Shown here piece after piece: positions 17,941-25,580 of a stretch of DNA of 64,000 nt. Origin of the DNA: Rhodoferax ferrireducens (GTDB lineage: Bacteria; Pseudomonadota; Gammaproteobacteria; Burkholderiales; Burkholderiaceae_C); assembly GCF_003347515.1 (NCBI RefSeq), contig NZ_QEII01000269.1, forward strand, positions 62,001 through 126,000. Direction: 5' to 3'. A model generated the notes under the pieces. It was not told where the DNA came from and ran no database searches. It worked only from the letters and a program-made list of their open reading frames with translations. Each line of letters starts with the position of its first letter. Within the stretch, counting starts at the first letter, position 1. The translations under genes were made by a program, and so were the position numbers.

Positions 17941-18000
17941 GATTAAATAGGGCTGTAGCCCTCGAACCATATGCGCATGATGCTATATTAAATATAGCAT
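17941..18000 (+). repeat. Interspersed repeat family copy C, between cyclase and TauE genes
   Basis: Contains GGGCTGTAGCCCTCG, ATGCGCATGA and a perfect inverted repeat ATGCTATATT / AATATAGCAT around a single A at 17980-18000. It abuts the TauE stop codon at 18001. It could serve as a convergent transcription end, but has no typical GC stem with T run. Confidence 0.75.
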
Positions 18001-18756
18001 CTAACGCACCGCATCCCACACCAGCTTGGTGCCGGTCAGAAACATGCCCAGGTACAACAGGCGATAAAACAGCACCGGACTGATACGCCGGGCCAGGCGC
18101 ACTCCCACCCACACGCCCAGCGGCGCGACCGGCAGCAGCACCAGCGAGGTCGCCATGTTGCGCGTATCCAGCAAGCCCAGCCAGGCATACGGAATCCATT
18201 TGGCGAGGTTGATGATGAAAAAGAAAAACGCCATGGTGGCCGTGAACTTGACCGGCGACAGGCGCAGCGGAATCACGTAGGCGTTGATGGGCGGGCCGCC
18301 GGCATGGGCAATGAAACTGGTAAAGCCCGAGGTCGCGGTCAGGATGGCACCCAGCCATTTGGGCGGCGGCGCGCTGTCCACCTTGGGTGGAAACAGCAGG
18401 CGCTGCGCCAGAAAAAGCAGGGTGAACCCGCCCACAATGCCGGCCACGGTGTGGGCGTCCAGCACCTTGAACAGCAGCGCCCCAATCACGATGCCGACCA
18501 GGCCACAGGGGATCAGGAACTTCAGCAGCTTCATGTCGAAGTCATTGCGAAACGCCGCCATGCCCAGCACGTCCATCACCAGCAGCACCGGCATCAAAAT
18601 GGCGGCGGCTTCGGGCACCGTCACGGCCAGCGCCATCATGGGCACGGCCAGCGAGCCAAAACCGGCGCCGAAACCACTTTTGCTGATGCCCAGCAGCAGC
18701 ACGGCGGGAACAGTGACGGCGTAGAAATAGGGGTCGGTGATGAGGGGCAAGGCCAT
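18001..18756 (-). CDS. TauE/SafE family anion exporter
   Basis: A 251-residue membrane protein with about seven to eight helices. Family motifs are LLLGISKSGFGAGFGSLAVP near residues 20-39 and GFTSFIAHAGGPPINAYVIP near 143-162. The family exports sulfite, sulfoacetate or related organosulfur anions. The start MALPLITDPYF at 18756 is used; codons upstream overlap the divergent TRIC gene. The substrate cannot be told from sequence or neighbours. Confidence 0.9.
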   Translation of the reverse strand: MALPLITDPYFYAVTVPAVLLLGISKSGFGAGFGSLAVPMMALAVTVPEAAAILMPVLLVMDVLGMAAFRNDFDMKLLKFLIPCGLVGIVIGALLFKVLDAHTVAGIVGGFTLLFLAQRLLFPPKVDSAPPPKWLGAILTATSGFTSFIAHAGGPPINAYVIPLRLSPVKFTATMAFFFFIINLAKWIPYAWLGLLDTRNMATSLVLLPVAPLGVWVGVRLARRISPVLFYRLLYLGMFLTGTKLVWDAVR

Positions 18757-18773
18757 GGCGCGAAAATCCTGAC

Positions 18774-19412
18774 ATGAACAATATTCAATCCTGGGGCGAG
18801 ACCCTGAGGCTGCTGGTCGAACTGGCCGGAACCGCAGCGTTCGCATTGTCGGGCGTTTTGGAGGGGGCCCGTAAGCGGCTGGACGCCGTCGGCGTCTGCG
18901 TGGTGGGTTTTCTGGCCGCGTTTGGCGGTGGCACGCTGCGCGATTTGCTGCTGGACCAGCGGCCCTTCTTTTGGGTCCGTCATGTCGACCTGCTGTGGGG
19001 CCTGCTGGCCTTGTGCGTGCTGGCCATGCTGTTCCTGCGCCACCGGCATTTTGAGCTGACGGAAAGAGGCATTCAATGGCCGGACGCGCTGGGCCTGGGT
19101 CTCTTCACCGCCACCGGCGTCGACCAGGCGCTGGGGAGCCAGATGCCGGCGCTGGTGGCGGTGTTGATGGGCTTGATCACTGGCGTGTTTGGCGGCGTGC
19201 TGCGCGACATCGTCTGCAACGAAATCCCCAGCGCGTTCAACGACCACCGGCCCTATGCGGTGTGTGCGTTTGCTGGTGGCTGGGCTTACGTGGGCCTGTG
19301 GCAGGCTGGCGCACCGGACTGGCTGGCGCTGGTGGTGTGCGTCGGCATCACGGCCGGCTTGCGCGCACTGGCACTGTGGCGCAACTGGGAACTGCCCGCT
19401 TGGCGCGTGTGA
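18774..19412 (+). CDS. TRIC/UPF0126 family membrane protein
   Basis: A 212-residue protein with seven hydrophobic helices arranged as two similar halves. Each half carries the glycine-rich family motif: FGGGTLRDLLL near residues 43-53 and FGGVLRDIVCNEIP near 140-153. Prokaryotic members form trimeric monovalent cation channels. It is divergent from TauE with 17 bases between starts. Confidence 0.9.
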   Translation: MNNIQSWGETLRLLVELAGTAAFALSGVLEGARKRLDAVGVCVVGFLAAFGGGTLRDLLLDQRPFFWVRHVDLLWGLLALCVLAMLFLRHRHFELTERGIQWPDALGLGLFTATGVDQALGSQMPALVAVLMGLITGVFGGVLRDIVCNEIPSAFNDHRPYAVCAFAGGWAYVGLWQAGAPDWLALVVCVGITAGLRALALWRNWELPAWRV

Positions 19413-19455
19413 CGCAGCGCACCAGGCGGCCTGAAGCACGACAATACGGACCACT

Positions 19456-19890
19456 ATGTTTTCACCCTCCCAAGCCGATGTTCGCCGATTTTTTTGCTCG
19501 GTTTATGCCAAAGCCCTGGCGGGTCAACCGCTTGAAGCTATTGAAACAATAGCAAACCTGTGGATTGACGAGCACCCTGAATACCACGCCGAGCTGGCCG
19601 ACGTCGATGCCGCCCTGCTGGCCATGGGGCAGGCGGAGGAAGGCAAGAGCAATCCGTTTTTGCACCTGTCCATGCACCTGTCGATCAGCGAGCAGTGCAG
19701 CATTGACCAGCCGCGCGGCATCCGCCAGGCGGTGGAGCTGCTAACGCACCGCCGCAACTCGCTGCACGCCGCCCACCACGAGGCCATGGAGTGTCTGGGC
19801 AAGATGATCTGGGAAAGTCAGCGCGCCGGTCGTCCGCCCGACGGCGAGGCCTACATCGCCTGCGTACAGCACCACGCGACGCGGGACTGA
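19456..19890 (+). CDS. DUF1841 family protein
   Basis: A 144-residue cytoplasmic protein of unknown function. Family features are MFSPSQADVRRFF at the N-terminus, IDEHPEYHAELADVDAAL, FLHLSMHLSISEQ and the C-terminal MIWESQRAGRPPDGEAYI. It ends just before a strong bidirectional terminator shared with the cytochrome c4 gene. Residues about 17-33 (KALAGQPLEAIETIAN) are encoded by a copy of the interspersed repeat. Confidence 0.9.
   Translation: MFSPSQADVRRFFCSVYAKALAGQPLEAIETIANLWIDEHPEYHAELADVDAALLAMGQAEEGKSNPFLHLSMHLSISEQCSIDQPRGIRQAVELLTHRRNSLHAAHHEAMECLGKMIWESQRAGRPPDGEAYIACVQHHATRD
19506..19555 (+). repeat. Interspersed repeat family copy D, in frame in the DUF1841 gene
   Basis: AAAGCCCTGGCGGGTC, ACCGCTTGAAGCTATTG and AACAATAGCAAA follow the same order as the other copies. 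The reading frame is kept open. Confidence 0.6.
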
Positions 19891-19900
19891 CACAACACAC

Positions 19901-19937
19901 CAACAAAAAAGCCGCTCAATGAGCGGCTTTTTTGTTG
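19901..19937. terminator. Strong bidirectional terminator, DUF1841 / cytochrome c4
   Basis: Two perfect 17-base arms (CAACAAAAAAGCCGCTC and its reverse complement) around a three-base loop. The A run on one side and T run on the other fit Rho-independent termination of both convergent genes. Confidence 0.92.
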
Positions 19938-19952
19938 CGGGCAGGCAAGCGT

Positions 19953-20618
19953 TTACTTGAACTTGCTTTGCGGCACCGTCTTGAGTTCACCCGGCAGCGA
20001 GCTCAAATATTTGGCCATCTCCTTGAGTTCCGCGTTGGAGAATTGCTTGGCCACGCCACCCATGATGCCGTTTGCCCGGCCCCAGGTCGCATTGCCCTCG
20101 GTCTTGTACGACTTGAGCGCCACAAACAGGTAGTCAGAATGCTGGCCAGCGATCTTGGGGTAGCTGGGGTCAATGGGCTTGCTGAAGCTGTCGCCATGGC
20201 AGGAGACGCAAGCACCTTTGCTGACCAGCGCAGCGACGCGGGCATCGCCATCGGCCGCTTTGCCTGGTGCGGGCGCCGCCTCAACTTTGCCAAGCCCTTC
20301 ATAATGGGCGGCGATATCGGCCATGTCCTGATCGCTCAGGTTGTCAGCAATGCCACGCATGCTGGGGTGTTTGCGGTCACCCTTCTGATAGGCGGTGAGT
20401 GCGGACACAATGTACTTGGCGCCCTGACCGGAGATCATGGGGACTTTGTAGATCTCGGGGAAGCTGGCCTGATAACCCTGGATGCCGTGGCAGCCAATGC
20501 ACATGGCGATTTTCTTTTCGCCGGCTTTGGCATCACCTTTGACCTCCTGGGCATGGGCAGAAAAGACCGTCGCACAAGCGACAAGCAGGGCAGACAGTGA
20601 CGGCAAGAATTTGTTCAT
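19953..20618 (-). CDS. Cytochrome c4-type diheme cytochrome c
   Basis: A 221-residue periplasmic protein with a signal peptide (residues 1-23, ending SAHA) and two heme c sites, CIGCH (C40, C43, H44) and CVSCH (C137, C140, H141). Methionine ligands are likely in PSMRGIA and GIMGGVAKQ. Cytochromes c4 shuttle electrons between the bc1 complex and terminal oxidases, so it could serve the aa3 oxidase encoded at 4.9-9.7 kb. ATG at 20618 is used because the 14 codons upstream are not signal-peptide-like. Confidence 0.94.
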   Translation of the reverse strand: MNKFLPSLSALLVACATVFSAHAQEVKGDAKAGEKKIAMCIGCHGIQGYQASFPEIYKVPMISGQGAKYIVSALTAYQKGDRKHPSMRGIADNLSDQDMADIAAHYEGLGKVEAAPAPGKAADGDARVAALVSKGACVSCHGDSFSKPIDPSYPKIAGQHSDYLFVALKSYKTEGNATWGRANGIMGGVAKQFSNAELKEMAKYLSSLPGELKTVPQSKFK

Positions 20619-20720
20619 TTTGAGAGGACAATCAACCAGTGTTTGAGATAGATCAACCATCCATTATATCGATCAACAATCCTTCAGCTAACTGCTGTTT
20701 TCCCTGATCAAAGCAGAACC

Positions 20721-21575
20721 ATGAAATTCCAAGGAACCAAAAACTACGTTGCCACCCAGGACTTGATGCTGTCCGTCAATGCAGCCATCACGCTCAAGCG
20801 CCCGCTGCTGGTCAAGGGCGAGCCCGGCACCGGCAAGACCATGCTGGCCGAGGAAGTGGCCACCGCCTTGGACATGCCACTGCTGCAGTGGCACATCAAA
20901 TCCACCACCAAGGCGCAGCAGGGCCTGTATGAATATGATGCGGTCAGCCGCCTGCGCGACTCGCAACTCTCCAGCGTGGACGGTGGCGAGCGCGTCAAGG
21001 ACATCAACAACTACATCGTCAAGGGCGTGCTGTGGCAGGCCTTCACGGCCGAGCAGCCGGTGGCACTGCTGATTGACGAAATCGACAAGGCCGATATCGA
21101 GTTTCCCAATGACTTGCTGCGCGAAATCGACCGCATGGAGTTTTATTGTTACGAAACCCGTCAGCTGATCAAGGCCAAAAACCGGCCGCTGGTGTTCATC
21201 ACCTCGAACAACGAAAAAGAATTGCCCGACGCCTTTTTGCGTCGCTGCTTTTTTCACTACATCAAGTTCCCCGATGCCGACACCATGAAAAGCATTGTCG
21301 ACGTGCACTTTCCCGGCCTGAAGAAAGAGCTGCTGACGGCCGCCATGAAGACTTTCTATGACGTGCGTACCCTGCCGGGCCTGAAAAAGAAGCCCTCCAC
21401 CAGCGAACTGCTGGACTGGCTCAAGCTGCTGGTGGCCGAAGACATCCCGCTGGAGGCGCTGCAGAGCAAGGACGACAAGGTGGCGGTGCCGCCCTTGGTC
21501 GGTGCCTTACTCAAAAACGAGCAGGATGTGACTTTGTTTGAAAAACTGGTGTTCATGCAGCGGCATAACCGCTGA
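20721..21575 (+). CDS. MoxR-family AAA+ ATPase
   Basis: A 284-residue AAA+ protein with Walker A GEPGTGKT (residues 33-40), Walker B LLIDEID (about 117-123) and sensor I ITSNNEKELPDAF. MoxR ATPases act as metal-insertion or maturation chaperones together with a VWA-domain partner; the partner here is the gene at 22469. The two are separated by a small membrane protein and an acetyltransferase, all on one strand with short gaps. Confidence 0.93.
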   Translation: MKFQGTKNYVATQDLMLSVNAAITLKRPLLVKGEPGTGKTMLAEEVATALDMPLLQWHIKSTTKAQQGLYEYDAVSRLRDSQLSSVDGGERVKDINNYIVKGVLWQAFTAEQPVALLIDEIDKADIEFPNDLLREIDRMEFYCYETRQLIKAKNRPLVFITSNNEKELPDAFLRRCFFHYIKFPDADTMKSIVDVHFPGLKKELLTAAMKTFYDVRTLPGLKKKPSTSELLDWLKLLVAEDIPLEALQSKDDKVAVPPLVGALLKNEQDVTLFEKLVFMQRHNR

Positions 21576-21592
21576 ACAGGGAATCGTTACAC

Positions 21593-21817
21593 ATGGATAA
21601 ATCATTGTTGATCGAAGGCCTGTCAGATGCCATCGGCTTTATCGGTGGCGCCCTGTTGGGCTTCTGGATCGGTCGCCTGTTGGGCCTGGACATCTTCAGC
21701 GAGGGCTACGACAACGCCAGCGTGGCCGGGATCGTGCTGGTGGGCCTGGGCGGCGGTATCGGCCTGCAGCTGGCCCGGCGCTGGCGCAAGCGCCGCAATG
21801 CCAAAGCCGAAGACTGA
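21593..21817 (+). CDS. Small two-helix membrane protein, MoxR operon
   Basis: A 74-residue protein with two glycine-rich hydrophobic helices (AIGFIGGALLGFWIGRLLGL and VAGIVLVGLGGGIGLQLA) and a basic C-terminal tail (RRWRKRRNAKAED). I do not recognise the family. It lies 17 bases after the MoxR gene and 12 before the acetyltransferase, so it is probably co-transcribed. Confidence 0.7.
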   Translation: MDKSLLIEGLSDAIGFIGGALLGFWIGRLLGLDIFSEGYDNASVAGIVLVGLGGGIGLQLARRWRKRRNAKAED

Positions 21818-21829
21818 GAAAGATTGAAC

Positions 21830-22426
21830 ATGGCCTATGTTGAGCCTGTGACCCTGGCCGCCCGCGGCATTGCGCTGGTCCCGCTGGCGCTCACCCATGA
21901 AAGCGGCCTGCGCGCCGCCGCCGCAGATGGCGAACTGTGGACGTTGCGCATCACCTCGGTGCCCGAGCCCGAGCAAACCCGCAAATACATCGAGGATGCA
22001 CTCGCCATGCGCGAGGCCGGCAACCGCTTTGCCTTCTGTGTGACGGAGGCGGCCACCGGTACCGTGTTGGGCTGCACCAGTTTTCATGACATCGTGCCTG
22101 CGGTCCGGCGCGTGGAAATTGGCTGGACCTGGTACGCCAAACGCATCCAGCGCACCCACGTCAACACGACGGCCAAGCTGCTCATGATGACGCACGCGTT
22201 CGAGACCCTGGGCTGCCATGTGGTGGGTTGGCGCACCGATAACTTCAACTTTGCGTCCCAGGCGGCCATCGAACGCCTTGGCGCCAGAAAAGACGGCGTG
22301 CTGCGCGGTCACGCCCTGCGCCGCGACGGCACCATTCGCGACACCGTGATGTACAGCATGCGCAGCGGCGAATGGCCGGAAGCCAAGGCCCAGTTGTTGT
22401 ATTTACTGGACAAGCCGCGCGCTTGA
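21830..22426 (+). CDS. GNAT family acetyltransferase (RimJ/RimL-like)
   Basis: A 198-residue protein with a GNAT fold. VEIGWTWYAKRIQRTHVNTT is the acetyl-CoA region, and VVGWRTDNFNFASQAAIERL with GARKDGVLRGHALRRDGTIR forms the C-terminal half typical of RimJ/RimL-type N-acetyltransferases. The target is unknown. ATG at 21830 is preferred to the TTG two codons earlier; AGAAAGA lies upstream. It sits within the MoxR-VWA gene set. Confidence 0.88.
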   Translation: MAYVEPVTLAARGIALVPLALTHESGLRAAAADGELWTLRITSVPEPEQTRKYIEDALAMREAGNRFAFCVTEAATGTVLGCTSFHDIVPAVRRVEIGWTWYAKRIQRTHVNTTAKLLMMTHAFETLGCHVVGWRTDNFNFASQAAIERLGARKDGVLRGHALRRDGTIRDTVMYSMRSGEWPEAKAQLLYLLDKPRA

Positions 22427-22468
22427 GGACCGGTCGAGACCTGTTGAACTTGCACCAGGAGAGACACC

Positions 22469-23683
22469 ATGCTGATTGACTTCTTCTACACCCTGCGCTC
22501 GGCCAAACTGCCGGTGTCGGTCAAGGAATACCTCACCCTGCTCGAAGCCCTGAAGGCCGGCGTGGTCGGTCCCAACACGCCCGAGCCTGAAGGCGACGCC
22601 GAGGCGGCTGGCTACAAGATTGAGGACTTTTATTACCTGAGCCGCACCACGCTGGTGAAGGACGAGAAGCACTACGACAAGTTCGACCGGGCCTTTGCCG
22701 CCTACTTCAAGGGCGTGGAGATGGTGGCCGACTTCACCAAGGACATCCCGCTGGAGTGGCTGCGCAAGAACCTGGAGCTGGAGCTCAGCCCCGAGGAGCG
22801 CGCCAAGATCGAAAAAATGGGCTGGGACGAGTTGATGGAAACGCTCAAAAAGCGTTTTGAAGAGCAAAAGGAACGCCACGAAGGCGGCTCCAAATGGATC
22901 GGTACCGGCGGCACCAGCCCGTTTGGCGCCTACGGCCAAAACCCGCAAGGCATTCGCATCGGCCAGGACAAGAGCCGCAACCGCAGCGCCGTCAAGGTGT
23001 GGGACCAGCGCGCCTACAAAGACTACGACGACGCGCAAGAGCTAGGCACCCGCAACATCAAGGTGGCGCTGCGGCGTCTGCGTAAATTTGCGCGTGAGGG
23101 CCATGAAGAAGAGCTGGACCTGGACGACACCATCCATTCCACGGCGGCCAATGCCGGCTACCTCGACATCAAGATGCGGCCGGAGCGCCACAACAACGTG
23201 AAGGTGTTGTTGCTGATGGACGTGGGCGGCACGATGGACGACCATATCCAGCGCGTGGAAGAATTGTTCAGTGCCACCAAATCGGAGTTCAAGCACCTGG
23301 AGTTCTATTACTTCCACAATTGCGTCTATGACTTCATGTGGAAGAACAACCGCCGCCGTTTTGCCGAAAAATTCCCGACCTGGGACATCATTCGCAAATA
23401 CAACAAAGACTACAAGCTCCTGTTCATAGGCGACGCTACCATGAGCCCTTACGAGATCTTGCAGCCCGGCGGCAGCGTGGAATACAACAACGAAGAGGCC
23501 GGAGTCGAGTGGCTGCAGCGGCTCACCAACGCCTTTCCCAAATTCGCCTGGATCAACCCCGAGCCGCAAGGCGTGTGGCAATACCGCCAAAGTATCAGCG
23601 TGGTCCAACAGCTGATGAACCAGCGCATGTTCCCACTCACGCTCAAGGGTCTCGAAGAAGCGATGCGCTTGCTGACAAAATAG
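22469..23683 (+). CDS. VWA-domain protein, CoxE-like partner of MoxR
   Basis: A 404-residue protein. The first half is helical and acidic or basic rich; the second half is a von Willebrand A domain with LLLMDVGGTMDDH (about residues 249-261) and LLFIGDATMSPYE. The metal-site motif is DxGxT instead of the usual DxSxS. This matches the COG3552/CoxE-type proteins that pair with MoxR ATPases. It has a good ribosome site (AGGAGAG) before ATG 22469. Likely a metal-dependent chaperone or assembly factor; client unknown. Confidence 0.9.
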   Translation: MLIDFFYTLRSAKLPVSVKEYLTLLEALKAGVVGPNTPEPEGDAEAAGYKIEDFYYLSRTTLVKDEKHYDKFDRAFAAYFKGVEMVADFTKDIPLEWLRKNLELELSPEERAKIEKMGWDELMETLKKRFEEQKERHEGGSKWIGTGGTSPFGAYGQNPQGIRIGQDKSRNRSAVKVWDQRAYKDYDDAQELGTRNIKVALRRLRKFAREGHEEELDLDDTIHSTAANAGYLDIKMRPERHNNVKVLLLMDVGGTMDDHIQRVEELFSATKSEFKHLEFYYFHNCVYDFMWKNNRRRFAEKFPTWDIIRKYNKDYKLLFIGDATMSPYEILQPGGSVEYNNEEAGVEWLQRLTNAFPKFAWINPEPQGVWQYRQSISVVQQLMNQRMFPLTLKGLEEAMRLLTK

Positions 23684-23687
23684 CCGG

Positions 23688-25580
23688 ATGTTCAGGCGAC
23701 CCAAGAAGACACTTTCCAAAACGCTGACGCAAACGCTGCTTCTGGGGTCGGCTCTTTTTGTTTTGATTGCAGGATTTTCCGGAGCCGTGCAGGCGCAAAC
23801 GCCGGGCACCAGCCCGACCCCCGTTGCAAGCGCTGTCGCCACCTCGCCAACACTGGCGTTTGACATCGAAATCCAGGCACCAGCAGAGGTGAAGGACTAC
23901 CTGCAACGACACATCGAACTGCAGCGCTACCGCGAGTTGAGCGATCTCGACACCAATGAAATGACGCGGCTATTGACGGCAGCGGAGCGCAATCTGAAAG
24001 ACCTGCTGGGCACCTTGGGTTATTTTTCGCCAGCCATTGATCTGGCCGTGCATGACACGCCCGAAAATCCGAAAGCCGCGCGTCACGTCGTGATCACTGT
24101 GCAGCCGGGCGAACCCGTCAAAATCAGCGAGGTCGCGCTGGAATTCACGGGTCCGATTGAGCAAGATGAGACCACGCTGGCGCAGCGCCAGACCATCCGC
24201 GCCACCTGGACCTTGAGCCCTGGCATGGCATTTACCCAGGCAAACTGGGACGCCGCCAAGACACAGGCGCTGCGGCTGCTGACCGCCCAGCACTACCCCA
24301 CGGGGGGCATCCAGTCCAGCCGCGCCGACATTGACCCGGATACAAGAACCGCCCGGTTAAGCGTCACCCTGGACTCCGGCCCGGCCTACCAGTTGGGGCC
24401 TGTGCAGATTAGCGGCACACAACGTTACGACACGCAACTAGTGACCCGCCTGGCCCGCTTGGAACCGGGCACTGACTACAGTCAAACCCAATTGCTGGAA
24501 GCGCAGCAACGTCTGGCCGACAGCGGCTTCTTCGACTCGGTGTTTGTCTCGCTCGACACCACGGGGGACCCGATGGCCGCACCGGTGCTAGTGCAACTGC
24601 GCGAGGCGAAACTGAAGAAAATCGTGCTGGGCATCGGGGCCAGCACCGACGGGGGGGCGCGGCTGTCCATGGAGCACACGCACAACAAAGTGCCGGGCAT
24701 TGGCTGGCGCGCGGTATCCAAAATCGCCGTGGACCGCGAAACCCAATCCTTGGGGACAGAGTTGACCGCACCACCCGATGATTCCGGCTGGCGCTGGATG
24801 ACCTCGGCCTTGTTTCAAAACCAGACCTCAGGCAGTTTCGAAGTGGACAGCCAGCGCTATCGGGCCGGCCGCGGAAAGGCCGGTGAACGCATTGACCGCA
24901 ACTATTACCTGCAATACGACCGTGCCAAAACGTCCGGCGAGGGCTTGCCAACCGTGGCCGATGCGCTCAGCGCCAACTACGCCTGGACCCTGCGCAACTT
25001 CGACAGCCTGCCCTTTCCGTCCAGCGGTTACGGCCTGGGCGCAGAACTGGGCGGCGGGGTTACGCTGGGCAACACGCGCGAACCCTTTTTGCGCACCCAG
25101 CTGCGATGGCTGGGCCTGTGGCCGCTGACGAGCGAGCAGGCCGGCACGCGTGCCGCGATGCGTGCTGGCCGCGTGGCCCTGCGCGCCGAGGGCGGCATGG
25201 TACTGGCACGTCCCGGCGCGGAACTGCCCAGCACCCAACTCTTCCTCACCGGTGGCGACACGACTGTGCGCGGTTATGCTTTCCGAAGCATTGGCAACGA
25301 ACTGCCCAGTGGCGAAATCGCGCCTGGTCGCTACCTGGCAGCCGGCAGTGTGGAGTGGCAGCGCCCCATTGTGGTAAACGACAAACTCACCGATTGGGAG
25401 AGCACGGTTTTTCTGGATGCCGGAGCGGTCGCCGACAAGCCCTCAGCGCTGCGCGCCAAGGTGGGCGTGGGTGCCGGGGTTCGCTGGAAAAGTCCGGTGG
25501 GGCCGCTGCAAATTGATCTAGCCTATGGCGTCGCTGTCAAAGCACTGCGCCTGCACCTGAGTGTGGGGTTCACCTTCTGA
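23688..25580 (+). CDS. tamA: TamA-like Omp85 outer membrane protein
   Basis: A 630-residue protein with signal peptide (cleavage near QAQ at 37), POTRA domains (about 45-290) and a C-terminal sixteen-strand barrel. The family signature is seen as FLTGGDTTVRGYAFRSIG (about 519-536), and the last strand ends in VGFTF, a correct outer-membrane insertion signal. With TamB it forms the translocation and assembly module for outer membrane proteins or lipids. Its stop overlaps the tamB start by one base. Confidence 0.94.
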   Translation: MFRRPKKTLSKTLTQTLLLGSALFVLIAGFSGAVQAQTPGTSPTPVASAVATSPTLAFDIEIQAPAEVKDYLQRHIELQRYRELSDLDTNEMTRLLTAAERNLKDLLGTLGYFSPAIDLAVHDTPENPKAARHVVITVQPGEPVKISEVALEFTGPIEQDETTLAQRQTIRATWTLSPGMAFTQANWDAAKTQALRLLTAQHYPTGGIQSSRADIDPDTRTARLSVTLDSGPAYQLGPVQISGTQRYDTQLVTRLARLEPGTDYSQTQLLEAQQRLADSGFFDSVFVSLDTTGDPMAAPVLVQLREAKLKKIVLGIGASTDGGARLSMEHTHNKVPGIGWRAVSKIAVDRETQSLGTELTAPPDDSGWRWMTSALFQNQTSGSFEVDSQRYRAGRGKAGERIDRNYYLQYDRAKTSGEGLPTVADALSANYAWTLRNFDSLPFPSSGYGLGAELGGGVTLGNTREPFLRTQLRWLGLWPLTSEQAGTRAAMRAGRVALRAEGGMVLARPGAELPSTQLFLTGGDTTVRGYAFRSIGNELPSGEIAPGRYLAAGSVEWQRPIVVNDKLTDWESTVFLDAGAVADKPSALRAKVGVGAGVRWKSPVGPLQIDLAYGVAVKALRLHLSVGFTF

